NCBI GenBank assembly: GCA_963853835.1
Contig: OY970832.1
Location: 25,228,208 to 25,292,207 of the forward strand
Length of the DNA: 64,000 nucleotides
Direction: 5' to 3'
Origin: Calendula officinalis
Lineage: Eukaryota; Streptophyta; Magnoliopsida; Asterales; Asteraceae
The position numbers and the translations under genes are program-made. This document shows, piece after piece, positions 1 through 11,363 of this stretch. The notes beneath the pieces are model-generated. The model saw only the letters and a list, made by a program, of their open reading frames with translations. It was not told the origin of the DNA and made no database searches. Each line of letters begins with the position of its first letter. Position 1 is the stretch's first letter.

Positions 1-879
1 TGTTGCTTGGCTCGTTAAAGTTTTGCTGGTTTGGGTTCATCTTGATTAGAATTATTTAAGCTCTTATATACGTGAAGTATGAAGTATTAGTCTTTTATTT
101 ATCTATAATTTTTAGTAATTGCTGTAAATATTTTTCTATATTATACACACATATATGATAGTTAGGATTTGGTGAGGATTCAAAAATCATCGAAGTTTAT
201 GGCATTATTTTCAACTAATCGTTTAAGAAATATTGGATTATTATCAAAATTATTGGATCTTTACATTTTCTTAATCCGGAGAAATTGGATAATTATCAGG
301 AAATATAAATCATTACTAATAAATATATGGATCATTATTAGGAAATTTTGGATCATAATCAAGAAATTTTCAATCATTATTAATTCTTATTAAATTTTGA
401 GTCCTCATTTAATCACATTTCGTATGATATATACATAGATAAACGCATAATTATATAGATATATGAGTAATATATAATTATATTTTTATAATAACTGATT
501 TATATTAGGTTATTTAGGTTCACGACCCTAAATGAACTCTTATTATCATAAAGTTTTGGCTCTAGTTCGTTTAATAAACAACAAGTTCTAAGTTAAGTTC
601 AAGCTAGTCTCGAATTCATTTAAATTGAGCTTTTATTAACGAGCCGAGTTTGACTAACTCGCGAACATCTCAGCTCATTTACGGATTAGATACTCGATGG
701 ATAAATCCAAACAAGTATGGCAGACGCCTTTATCGGGTTATTTGCGCTCAAGGTTTACTCTAGCTTGTAGTAGTTGTAGAAGAACCTCAAGGCTATAAAC
801 TAAAAATCGAACCATTATTGCTTACATCGGAGAAAAAATCAAGAAAAAAATTTGTTAGGTAGTAGTAAAAAACCACCAA
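1..879. other. AT-rich intergenic DNA
   Basis: No gene was recognised. Around 225-390 there is a degenerate short tandem repeat built on a GGATNATTATNAGGAAAT-like unit, which creates a meaningless reading frame. Around 500-700 lies a stretch rich in AACGAGC/CTCGCG-like words resembling dispersed plant repeats, but no boundaries could be set. It lies just past the 3' end of the minus-strand glycosyltransferase gene, so any polyadenylation signal for that gene would be in roughly 700-879. Confidence 0.5.
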
Positions 880-1824
880 CTAAGGTATATGATACAATTT
901 CGAAGGCTTCAAATCTCGCGTAACATTAAAATACTCCAATGTACGAATCCACTTCTCTTGAGTCTTCAAAAGATGAACCGCTACCGTATCGGGCCACAAC
1001 TCGTGTGTACACCGTGTAGGTGGTTCAGGATAATTATACATAGACCACTTAGCGTTATACCTATTTTTCCCACGTCTTCCTTCTCGAATCCAATCACCAA
1101 AAACCTTATCTTCGGGCCCCACCAAATGCCCTTTAGGAATATCCGAATCTTTTATCCACTCGACTATGTCCCATGATACCAAATATCCCATTCCCGACAT
1201 GTAATGCACAAATGGATCCATACTAGGACATGGAATCACATACCCATAGTACAAATCCTCTTTTGGTAATGGTCTCAATGTTTCCACTAATTTAGGTAAC
1301 CGGAAATAAGTATCATCGTCGCCCTTGATCACGTAATGATACGGTGGGTTGACCGAGTCAAACTCATCTTTTAGCATATCGGGCAAGCTCGAGAAATAAG
1401 TGTAGGTTTTACCTTTATCCATATTCTCTTTACAATTCAATATTATGATATCGTTGTGTAGCATTATCTCGAGTGCTATTAAAATCTTTTGGTCCTCTTT
1501 TGTTAGGTTGCAAAAGACAAATTTGATGTCGATTTTTGCTCCGGCGACTGACTGGGTCCCGTAGATGAGGCGGAGGAAGTGGCGGCGTTGGTGGTTGTCC
1601 GCTAGTGTTGGAATCCCGAGGAGGATTCTTATTTCGTCTTCTTGTGATGGTTTCATGGGTAGTGATGAGGTGTTTGAAGGTGAGGAGATTACACATTTGG
1701 TTAAATTTGATAGATTGTTGTATCGGATTTCATTAATGGTTGCTAAAGTGATAAAAAATGATATGACGATGAAAGATGCAATGACGAATTTGTTGTGTTT
1801 TTGGGGATTCGATACGTTCTTCAT
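880..1824 (-). CDS. GT31-type (beta-1,3-galactosyltransferase-like) Golgi glycosyltransferase
   Basis: An uninterrupted 314-residue protein with the layout of a type II Golgi enzyme: a short basic cytosolic tail, one membrane anchor at about residues 13-30, a stem, then a catalytic domain from about residue 65. The domain shows the GT31 pattern: an RRHFLRLIYGT block (about 80-90), a DDD metal-binding motif at 169-171 in a GDDDTYFR context, and a conserved PED at 237-239 in the region where the family has its E-D motif. Several N-glycosylation sequons are visible (for example N106 and N300). Family knowledge: GT31 enzymes transfer a sugar from UDP-sugar onto glycans or arabinogalactan proteins in the Golgi lumen; the exact donor and acceptor cannot be read here. 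The start is the first ATG, about 55 nt downstream of a TATA-like box. The gene has no intron and is surrounded by repeats. It looks intact. Confidence 0.8.
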   Translation of the reverse strand: MKNVSNPQKHNKFVIASFIVISFFITLATINEIRYNNLSNLTKCVISSPSNTSSLPMKPSQEDEIRILLGIPTLADNHQRRHFLRLIYGTQSVAGAKIDIKFVFCNLTKEDQKILIALEIMLHNDIIILNCKENMDKGKTYTYFSSLPDMLKDEFDSVNPPYHYVIKGDDDTYFRLPKLVETLRPLPKEDLYYGYVIPCPSMDPFVHYMSGMGYLVSWDIVEWIKDSDIPKGHLVGPEDKVFGDWIREGRRGKNRYNAKWSMYNYPEPPTRCTHELWPDTVAVHLLKTQEKWIRTLEYFNVTRDLKPSKLYHIP

Positions 1825-1878
1825 CTTGGAGAAGTTTGGTTTAGGAAATGAGATATGAAGTTGTTAATCTTTTGTTAG

Positions 1879-1885
1879 ATATAAA
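1879..1885 (-). promoter_or_regulatory. putative TATA box of the GT31 gene
   Basis: On the minus strand the sequence reads CTTTATATC, with the TTTATAT core about 55 nt upstream of the ATG at 1824. The distance fits a short 5' leader. This is inferred from position and sequence only. Confidence 0.35.
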
Positions 1886-1918
1886 GCCTATGTGATGTCA
1901 ATTGGATGGAAAAAGACG

Positions 1919-2380
1919 AGTTTGCCCCCATGGCACCCTTGGGATGACTAGAATCCCGGGGTGTTTTTGGTAAATTGGAAAGACAAAAGAAAGAGTGGTG
2001 ATCTTGAGCCTAACTTGAATTATACACTAGGTGATATTGGTATTTAATAATAGGAAGTTTTGCTTGAATATTGTTCAAAGTAAACTGGCTTTGGGTTATT
2101 TGTACACTACGGAGTGTGTATTGACGATTAAGCCCTTGGAACGTAAAGAGATGCAGCCTGAGTTGACTTGTTTATGATAAGTTTGGCTGAGGTTGTTTTT
2201 GGTAAATTGGAAGGAGAAAGAAGGGGGTGCATGTTCACTATGTGTTGGTTGTTTTGAGCCTAACTTGACTTCAACACCAGAGGTATGAATAGACAATTAT
2301 ACCCTTGGGGTGTAGAGATCCAGCCTGAGTTGATCAAGCTTCTGATAAACTTGATTGAGGTGTTTTTGGTACATAATATC
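1919..2380. repeat. degenerate tandem repeat, about 2-3 copies of 160-250 bp
   Basis: The words GTTTTTGGTAAATTGGA (about 1963 and 2198, with a variant near 2361), GAGCCTAACTTGA (about 2006 and 2256) and CAGCCTGAGTTGA (about 2154 and 2322) recur in the same order. This indicates an old local duplication upstream of the GT31 gene. No coding capacity was seen. Confidence 0.5.
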
Positions 2381-2890
2381 ACATTTAAAACATTTGTTTG
2401 AAAAATGCGTAAAGTGAAGTCACAATGGTCAACCACTTTAAGTGATTATTAGGCATGAACATATGTGGACTGCTGAAATTACAAGTTAGTGGCTTTCTGA
2501 TCTGATTCTTTTTTCTTTTTCTGAGATCTACCTATTAATCGACTTTATAAATTGAAAAAAAATACTCGTGAACCGAACTAAATAAGATTCAGTTTAATCG
2601 GTTTAGGTAATTCGATTTACGGGTTGTTTGGACATAACAAAATTTACTATATCTTCTTCAATAAAATAATTTGTTTGAGACATCTAGTAACAAGCCATTA
2701 TATAAGGATTTAGGATAACTATGAAGTAGTAACATTTACTTTATACAATTAAAAACGATATTCATATGCATACTGAAACTTCGTGTATTTAGTCTTTAAA
2801 GTTCAAATGAAAATTACTAAAAATCAAGAATAAATAAACCATAAACCCAAAACTTGAAATCGTTTATTTTGGTATGTATGAGAAACGTTT

Positions 2891-3621
2891 AAGGAGGTCC
2901 ATCATTTTTACAAAGTCCCGATGAACAAATCTCAACCACTGATCAATAAAATCTAATGGTTAAGATTAATCACATATTTATACATGAAGGGGTATTTTGG
3001 TCATTTGGCACTTAACAAAAATTTTGATTTATTTTTTATTTTTTATTTTAAACTTTTTTTGTTTTTTTTTATTTTTTGTTTCTCATTAAAAAACAATATT
3101 TATTTGATAATTACGTGGGTACTTAATCACATGTGATTTTAATGTAAAATCACATGTGATATACTCCCTCCGTCCCACAAAAAACTTCCCATTTGGATTT
3201 TGCACAAGTTTTTAGGTGATAGTTAGTGGTGGGGTCATTGATAATACTTTTGATTAAAATATAATGTTGGGTTGGAGAGAGAATAATAGTTAGTGGATAT
3301 AAGTGGTGGGGTGTTTAGTAATAATAGTTTTTTATTATGTGGAGCCAGTCAAATATGGGAAATGAGAAGTTTTTTGTGGGACAAAAATTTAGAGTGAAAT
3401 GAGAAGTTTTTTGTGGGACGGAGGGAGTATAATCACATGTGTAAAAAAAAATAAAATAATTCTAAAATAAAAAATAAAAAAAATAAATTTATTTTATTTA
3501 TTTTAAATAACCAAAATACCCCTCAATGTATAAAATATGTGATTAATTTTGATCATTAGATCTTATTGATCAATAATTGAGATTTGTTCCTCGGGACTTC
3601 GTAAAAATGATGGACCTCCTT
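2891..3621. mobile_element. foldback element with about 120-bp terminal inverted repeats
   Basis: The left end starts AAGGAGGTCCATCATTTTTA at 2891, and its reverse complement ends at 3621. The inverted arms match for about 115-120 bp (2891-3010 against 3503-3621) with scattered mismatches, followed by A/T-rich inner arms. There is no coding capacity. No clear target-site duplication was found, so the superfamily is unassigned; Mutator-like is possible from the long arms. A Stowaway MITE sits near its centre. It lies about 1 kb upstream of the GT31 start codon. Confidence 0.75.
3164..3427. mobile_element. Stowaway MITE (Tc1/Mariner type)
   Basis: The ends read CTCCCTCCGTCCCACAAA and the exact reverse complement, flanked by TA (3162-3163 and 3428-3429). 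The length is 264 bp with no coding capacity. CTCCCTCC termini with a TA duplication are the Stowaway signature. It is nested inside the foldback element 2891-3621 and is the same family as 29761-30025. Confidence 0.9.
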
Positions 3622-3627
3622 GAATGC

Positions 3628-3710
3628 AACTCTGATATGTATCTATTCTATAATCTATAATAACTCTGATATGTATCTATTCTATAATCTATCTATAATA
3701 ATAATAATAA
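3628..3710. repeat. 34-bp direct duplication plus TAA microsatellite
   Basis: A 34-bp unit beginning AACTCTGATATGTATC occurs at 3628-3661 and again at 3662-3695, followed by a short (ATA)n run. It lies between the foldback element and the Helitron 5' end. Confidence 0.7.
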
Positions 3711-4840
3711 TCTATAATTATAATAAAGCAAAGCCTTTTTGATGCCAAGTGGACCCTCTTAGAAGCCAGAGAGACATGTGTCATCACCTTCTTAATATAC
3801 GCAGCTTTAAGTTTTCTTTTTCTTTTTATAAACCAGCAGTTAGTAATGTAACTTCCCCTCAAATCCCGCCCTTGATACCCATTCATTTTCCCGCTCAGTA
3901 ATTTCAATCAATTAAGAATTTAGGTTCCTTTCTCCCGTAACTTTTATGCTACCGCTCTCCAGTTCCACCCCTTCTTCTCTACTAATTAAGTCCAATCTCA
4001 CGAGACCAAGTGAAACTAACCCAAGGTAATCGATTGTCATGACGCCTATGTTTACACGACATAGAATTGCACACTTCTAATTGTTGATTTGGTAGTTGAT
4101 TTTTCAAATTTTTTACTTTACGAATGTAATTGATGGAACTATATCGTGCACATTCTGTAATATTTTTTTCATATAAATCCTTCAGTTTAGCAATCTACCT
4201 ATGTGGAAGAATTGTTTTTGCTTATATGAAGATGGCAATTTGGAACTCACTACTGGAAGGTCTGTGGTTTTTAATCCTCAGTATCCTCTATTTGAAGCAA
4301 TCCTCGGTGCCTTTTTTTTGTTTTGTTTGAATGTTTGATCAATTGTCATTCTTTTTGTTCTAATCTATCATGCACACTAACTGCTCGATGAAATGTGTGA
4401 ATGAAAAAAAAGCTGTTAAAACTATTCAAAGTGTTCTGATTTTTGAGTGTTTTTTATATGGTTATGGTATGACTAACAATTATGGCGAATGCAATCCAGG
4501 TGCTAGATAATACAGTGGAAGCGAGTAAGCAAGCGGACAACTTTTATTTCTAGGCGACATGGCAGAAATCTTGTGTCAGAAACGTGTTATGGAAGCCTTT
4601 CGGTTAGACCCTGCAAAATGGAGAGGTAGTATTTACGAATGATTTGTCAAATATTTAAACCTAAACCTTGTGTTTACTCAAAATAATATATGATAATTTC
4701 ATAACAAAAATGTCTAATTATTATTTCACACACACAAAAATACAGAATTTAGGCATTTTGACTCAAAATTTGATTTTGCATATACCACAATTATTATGAG
4801 ATTTATATCACTAATGTGAAATTTGATCGTCATCTTCAAC

Positions 4841-5300
4841 CATAGTTCTAAAAAGCCCGCCTTGACTCCGCCATGTCTCGAAAAGGCTTAAGGCTTGATC
4901 ATGCCGCCACGCCTTGGTCCAAAGCTTGGACGTTAAGGCTTGGCGTATGTTAACGTCCAACTTGCCTCATTTTTACCCGTCATAAGTTGTATTTTTAAGC
5001 GTATTAAAGATATTAAGTCATATAATCCATATATATATAGGTATATATGTAGTTATTTAGTTATAAGAATCGTTGAATATGTCGAAAATGATGAAAAAAA
5101 TTGATTAACTATGTTATAAATTTATAATTATGTGTTTATTTTATCTTATTTGTATAATTATATATATATATAATTATAATTTATATATGAAATTGCCACC
5201 TTAAGTCACGCCTTGAAAAACGCCATGTCTCGCCACGACTCGCCATGTCTTGAGGCTTGATGGTGCCGCCACGTCGCGCCTTGTGTTATTTAGAACCTTG
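4841..5300. mobile_element. hAT-type MITE
   Basis: Exact 8-bp duplications TCTTCAAC flank the element (4833-4840 and 5301-5308). The ends are imperfect inverted repeats (CATAGTTCTAAAAA against CAAGGTTCTAAATAA), and the subterminal parts are rich in CGCCATGTCTCG/CCGCCACG words on both sides. It is 460 bp with an AT-rich middle and no coding capacity. The 8-bp duplication fits hAT. Confidence 0.8.
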
Positions 5301-5742
5301 TCTTCAACAGAGTGAAAAAACTGCCACAAAAGAAGTTATGTCTTTCCTTGACAAGGTTTGGTGTCTATGCTTTTATACTTTCTACACTGTATGAGCAATG
5401 AGTTTGGTATTTATATATTTGAAAATTTGGTGTTTCTAACTGTTTCAATAATTTTGAGGTAGCATGTACATATATAAATATAAAATTCATAATATTCTTT
5501 TTTACAATCATGAATACGTTTAGTGATGCATAAATCTTTGTTGGTATGCTCTAAAAGAAGAAACCATTGTATTTTGTGCAGTATCTTGTGTCAGTACATA
5601 CGGAAGGAAATAAAGGCCCTCAACAATGTTGTTCAAAAGAGAAGAAAATATAGTGTAGAACTAAACAAAGGAGTTTATCCATGATATAAAATAAACATAT
5701 TTGTATGAAATTTTGACCCATTTAAAATTAATGGTCGATTAG

Positions 5743-7500
5743 TGTAACGACCCGAAATTTGTAAATAAATAAAATAAATAAAAATATGATAATTATGGAT
5801 AAATCATATTAAAACCATAGGAATTGGTTTCGTGTCGTTTGGAGTCCGTATGAGAAAGTTATGGGCGAAACCGGGTTGAAACCTAGACCGAAAAGTGCAG
5901 CCCTGCTGCAAAGGCAGGCTCGCGGCGCGAGCCTGGCGCGAGCGAAACGCGAGGTTTAGCAGAGGGACCAGAGCTGAAACGCGAAAAAGTCGCGTCGACT
6001 TCGCGTCGACTTCGCGGCGCGAGCTGGGCGCGAAGTCTGGTATAAAGCGGCGACCAGCGGGAAGACCCGCGTCCTTTCGCGGCGCGAGCGGGGCGCGAGC
6101 CCTTCCGACCAGTGCATTAAATTGGGTTTTTCAGCCATAAATGCATTTCCAAAAACCCTAGTTTTCTCTCTTCAAGTGTGTGAACGTTTTTGAGTGAAAA
6201 GCATCGTTTGGAGCCAAATTCTTGGTCAAATCTCGTGATTCTTCACTCCTAGTGGAAGATTAAAGGTATATCTTCAATCCTTTGTAGTTGTAGCTTTAGA
6301 TCTATGGATTTAGAAGCTTGGGGTTGAAACCCTAGTTCTTGGGGTATGAGTTATGGTGATATAAATGGTGTATACACTTAATAGATGGTGTATTAACAAG
6401 GAAAACAAGTGTATGATTTCGATTTGTAAGAATCTTAAGGGTTGGTTAAACCTAGGGTTTGGTAAATCACCATAATTGGGGGAAATGGAGTGATGGGTGT
6501 TATCTAGAGGTAGATGAACACATTGGTAGTAGTTTGTGTTGATAATCTTGTTGTGATAATTGTTTTAGACATTCGGTGAAGTGTTGAAGTGGACGAATTG
6601 TGAACAAGGGACCGGCGGAAAGGATACGGTTAAAGCATCTTTATTGCTAAGGTGAGTACGTGTGGACTTTACTGAGTACATAGCCTATGAAATACATTTC
6701 TAATACTTGTGTTATGGTCTATTTGCTTAATTGTGTAGACTAGTAGTTGATAATTAGTTATACCGATGATAGTATGGAACTAACTTGTTTGATGATAGAC
6801 GTGATAGCCGAGAGCTAGATTGACATAACCATCGAGTTATGATATGGTGAGATGACGTGATGATTCGGGGGATCCCCGGTCATGAGGTATGGAATGGGGA
6901 GCATTTGGGCGGATCCCCATCGGCCCATTCCATGATAGTAGTCTTGCTAACTGGAAGTAGTCCGGCGAGTAAGGCAGGTATTGGTAGATTGGGCGATTCC
7001 CTCTTGCCTTTACCTTGAAGCTTGTTAATGCGGGGGATCCCCGGTTAATAAGTTAATGTGGTTCTAGTTGGTAGGGGATGTCTCGACAACTAGGTATGGT
7101 TGCTAGGAAAGCAAGGTATTAGAGTCACAATAGGGTGACTAGATAGATGGGTGATTGCTTACGTGTTTGTTGTTTGTCATTCGGTTATTATTATTAACTT
7201 TGGGGTCTAAACCCATGTAGCTCACGAGACGTTTTTGTCTCACGTACTCCTTGTTTGTTTTGCTATGTACTCAGGTTCGGGATCGAAGGTTTATGTACGC
7301 ATGGATAGAGATGCGGGACCTAGAATAGAAGAACACTAGATTGGATTTAGTCTTAGCTTGGTGATGATCTATTTTGTAACACCTACTTTTATACTCCGAT
7401 TTCATACCAAGGTTTTTGTAAATCTAAATTGGGGATGTTCTTCTATTTATAAAAATGTTTTATTTTGGCCGGTATTTGGCATTAAATTTGAGGTGTTACA
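5743..7500 (+). repeat. first LTR of the Tekay-like element
   Basis: This LTR is 1758 bp, TGTAAC...GTTACA. It contains a strikingly CpG-rich tract (about 5930-6100) made of repeated GCGCGAGC/TCGCG words, and a perfect 10-bp stem ATGGAATGGG/CCCATTCCAT (6889-6898 and 6924-6933) around a GGATCCCC core. By eye it is about 99% identical to the second LTR. The differences include two 11-bp length changes inside the CpG-rich tract, one extra unit in each copy at different places. Reading frames inside it are not genes. Confidence 0.92.
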
Positions 7501-8278
7501 ATTAGGGCTGAAAATTTCGACCCATTTACCATTTAGGGCTGAAAATTTCCAATCCACAAGTTTGAAATGGTTTAAAACACTTGCGGATGAGAAGAAACTA
7601 TGTCAACCTACTTTTTCAAGGTATGATTTTAATATCCATATCAATTTTTTTGTTGTAGCATGATTTTGTAATAAATCAATTAACTGGCATGTTCTTCGTT
7701 TTAGCAGCTTATAGCGCCCACTTTCACAACTAATGATAGCAGCAATATTTACCTTCATGTTCGATAATTCCGGTAAGTGCAAAATACCCCCTTTTTGCAA
7801 ACATTAAAGTGTTAATTTTGATTTGTTACGGTTTATTTGTAATTGTAGACCTGCATTTGTGTATGTGCTTGTGTTTTCAATTTTTTTGAATTATAAATGT
7901 AGAAACAGTTGATATATGTTACACGCTTAAAAATTTTGTTTAACTTTTATATAATCTTTTGAATTTGAAGCTATTTAAATTTATTTTGACTTTTTATATT
8001 ACCTTGACCCAGTCTTTCTATAATCGTTACAAAATCAAGGTATAAGATACATGATTCAATATTTACACTACCTGATTCTATGTATCTTTTAAAAAAAAAA
8101 AAATTATAATTTACTTCGACTATAATAGTCAACCATTTAACTAACTCTAAAAGGTTGATCTTTTTTTTTTACTTTTTAAATTTATTTTAGTCAAATACAA
8201 AATTATAGTCATTTATATTTATACATGATTCAAAATTTGAGAATATATATCTTCTTGTGAGAACAAATATGTTATTCT
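7501..8278 (+). repeat. duplicated target flank, copy A
   Basis: Starting with the target-site word ATTAG, these 778 bp repeat almost exactly at 13121-13896. Copy B continues into the rest of the Helitron; copy A breaks off at about 8278. A 21-bp segment (8251-8271) is repeated at 8277-8297 with one mismatch, forming a filler at the breakpoint, after which the sequence becomes retroelement pol. The only differences I saw from copy B are about three substitutions and homopolymer length changes. Confidence 0.9.
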
Positions 8279-8282
8279 TCTT

Positions 8283-11200
8283 GTGAGAACAAGTATGCAC
8301 CAAGCCAAGATTTTGTGTGGAAAGAAAATGGTGTCGATTAGGACACCCGAGAATGAGAAGGTGTATGTGTATGGGGAGAAACGACATCACATGCCTAATG
8401 TGATTACCGCCATTAAGGCGAGCAAAAGTATATCGAAGGGTTGTGCATCGTTTATTGCATATGTGTTAGATGGCCGAAAGGAAAAGAAGTCAATGGATAA
8501 TGTCAAGATTATTCGGGATTTCCCCGAGGTATTTCCCGATGACTTGCCCGGTTTGCCACCGGAGAGACAAGTCGAGTTTAAAATTGATTTAGTGCCGGGG
8601 GCGACGCCGATTGCTCGTGCTCCATATCGTTTAGCTCCCACCGAGATGCGGGAATTGATGACCCAATTGCAAGATTTGTTAGATAAAGGTTTTATTCGTC
8701 CGAGTTCGTCACCGTGGGGTGCACCGGTGTTATTTGTTAAAAAGAAAGACGGTTCGATGAGAATGTGTATTGACTACCGAGAGTTGAACAAGGTAACTAT
8801 TAAGAACCGTTACCCGTTGCCGAGAATTGACGACTTATTCGATCAATTGCAAGGTGCTAGTTATTTCTCGAAGATTGATTTGAGGTCGGGTTATCACCAA
8901 GTTCGGGTGAAGGAAGGCGACACCGAGAAGACGGCTTTTCGTACACGTTATGGTCATTATGAATTTCTAGTGATGCCGTTTGGTCTTACAAACGCACCGG
9001 CCATTTTTATGGATTTGATGAATCGGGTTTGTAAACCGTTCCTTGATAAGTTTTTGATCGTGTTCATTGACGACATTTTGATTTACTCGAAAACCGAAGA
9101 AGAACACGAAGGTCATTTGAGACTTGTTCTAGACGTGTTGAAACGGGAGAAGTTGTATGCAAAATTCTCGAAGTGTGAATTTTGGTTGCGGGAAGTGCAA
9201 TTCTTAGGTCACGTGGTGACGCGTGATGATATTAAGGTTGATCCGTCCAAGATTGAAGCGGTGTCAAATTGGGAGCCTCCGAGGACTCCTACCGAGGTTA
9301 GAAGTTTTCTTGGGCTAGCCGGTTATTACCGAAGATTTATACAAGACTTCTCGAGAATCGCGATTCCACTCACGAAGTTAACGAGAAAAAGTGAAAAGTT
9401 TGTGTGGGAAAAGAAGCAAGAAGAGGCGTTTAAGTTGTTAAAAGAAAAGTTATGTAACGCGCCGATCCTTACGTTACCGGATGGTATGGAGGATTTTGTG
9501 GTTTATAGTGATGCGTCGAATCAAGGGCTCGGTTGTGTGTTGATGCAAAGAGGTAAAGTGATCGCGTATGCCTCGCGACAATTGAAGAATGCGGAATTAA
9601 GGTACACGACACACGACTTGGAATTGGCGGCGATTATTTTTGCCTTGAAATTGTGGAGGCATTATTTGTATGGTACACGGTGTACGTTGTACACGGATCA
9701 TAAAAGTCTACAATACATGTTTACTCAAAAAGATCTTAATGTGCGACAAAGAAGGTGGATCGAGTTGATTGCCGATTATGATTGTGAGATTGTGTATCAC
9801 GCGGGAAAGGCTAATGTAGTGGCCGACGCCTTGAGCCGAAAAGTTAATGAAAAACCGAACCGAGGAATTTTATCACGTATAGAAGTCGTCTCGAGTATTA
9901 TCGAAAGGATCAAGAATGCCCAACGAGAAGTTATGGGAAGAGACGAGTTAAGACAAGAACGGTTAGGTAAGAACCAACATTTTCTTGAAAATGCACAAGG
10001 GTTGAAGACCGTAGGCGGTCGTATTTGGGTTCCTAAGTTCGGGGGTATCCAGAAAGAATTGTTGTATGATGTGCACAAGTCAAAGTATTCAATTCACCCG
10101 GGAAGTACAAAGACGTACCAAGATATGAAACGGGTTTATTGGTGGCCCGGAATGAAGGCGAGAGTGGCCAAGTATATCTCTAAGTGTGCCACGTGTGCAC
10201 AAGTGAAAGCCGAGCATCAAGTACCGTATGGGGTAGCTCAATCATTGGTTGTGCCGGCCGGGAAGTGGGAAGATATAACTATGGATTTCATAGTGGGTTT
10301 ACCGAAGACGAGTAGAGGTCACGATGCCATTTGGGTCATAGTTGACCGGTTGACCAAGAGTGCGTTATTTCTAGCAATTCGGGAAACATTGCCACTTGAG
10401 AAATTGGCTAAGTTGTATGTTGACGAGGTGGTTCGACTCCACGGGGTTCCGTTATCGATTGTGTCCGATAGAGACGCGAGGTTCACCTCGAGATTTTGGC
10501 GGTCATTACAAGAAGAGTTGGGTACAAAGTTGCGGTTGAGCACGGCTTATCACCCGCAAACCGACGGTCAAAGTGAAAGAACAATTCAAACGGTTGAAGA
10601 TATGTTGAGATCGTGTGTGTTAGATTTCGGTGGTAAATGGGATGAACATTTACCGTTAGTCGAATTCTCGTATAATAATAGTTATCACTCGACTATCAAG
10701 ATGCCGCCTTATGAGGCGTTGTATGGAAGAAAATGTAGAACTCCATCTTGTTGGTTGGAAGCGGGAGAGACGAAACTCACGGGTCCCGAGATCGTGAGAG
10801 TGACAAATGAAAAGATCGGTATTATTCAAACCAACATGAAAGTCGCCCAAGATAGACAACGAAGTTATTCGGGTTTGAAGAAAAGACCATACGACATGGA
10901 TGTCGGCGATATGGTCATGTTGAAAGTGTCACCTTGGAAAGGTGTAATGCGGTTTGGTAAGAAAGGAAAGTTAAGCCCAAGGTACGTTGGACCGTTTAAA
11001 ATATTTAAACGGGTCGGGCTTCAAGCTTTTAAGTTGGAACTTCCACCCGAGCTTCAAGGTGTGCATGACACCTTTCACGTGAGTTATTTGAAGAAGTTTA
11101 TCGGGGAAGTTGAGAATATTATTCCATTGCAAGAGTTGCGGGTTGACGGCCCGAATCGGTTGATTGAAGAGCCCGAAGCTATATTAGAGACGAAAACAAA

Positions 11201-11351
11201 GAAGCTTCGGAATAAGGAGATCGAGTTGGTATTGGTCAAGTGGAAGCATTCACTTGGGCCGAATTTGACTTGGGAAGTCAAGGACGAGATTCGGAAGAGG
11301 TACCCGGATTTCGTGAAATATGATGAGATTCCGAGGACGGAATCTTCTTAA
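8283..11351 (+). pseudogene. 5'-truncated Tekay-like Ty3 pol: RT, RNase H, integrase, chromodomain
   Basis: This open frame begins inside the pol sequence. True retroelement sequence starts at about 8298, at the end of protease; the GTG at 8283 lies in junction filler and is not a real start. Residue numbers count from 8283. Reverse transcriptase covers about 95-340 with catalytic D199 and the FIDD pair 263-264. RNase H covers about 400-520 (D410, E447, D472, D515). The integrase zinc finger has H598, H605, C635 and C638; the integrase core has D668, D729 and E765. A degenerate C-terminal chromodomain lies at about 955-1005, typical of Tekay/Del chromoviruses and used to target heterochromatin. 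Every catalytic residue is present and the frame is open to its TAA. Gag and the protease active site are missing, so this is a broken element despite the intact frame. Confidence 0.9.
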
Positions 11352-11363
11352 GGGGTAGATAGT

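Noticed and set aside
169..393. 74-codon reading frame
   Set aside because: It is produced by a degenerate AT-rich tandem repeat, is rich in Ile/Lys/Trp and has no domain; not a gene.
889..1858. Other reading frames opposite or within the GT31 gene
   Set aside because: Shadows of the real minus-strand gene, with low-complexity Arg/Trp or Pro-rich translations.
5895..6140. Arg/Ala-rich frame (and its copy near 11516)
   Set aside because: It lies entirely in the CpG-rich tract of the LTR and differs between the two LTRs by length changes that are not multiples of three.
7358..7663. 101-codon frame crossing the LTR end
   Set aside because: It spans the LTR/target boundary; the matching frame in the second copy is not kept.
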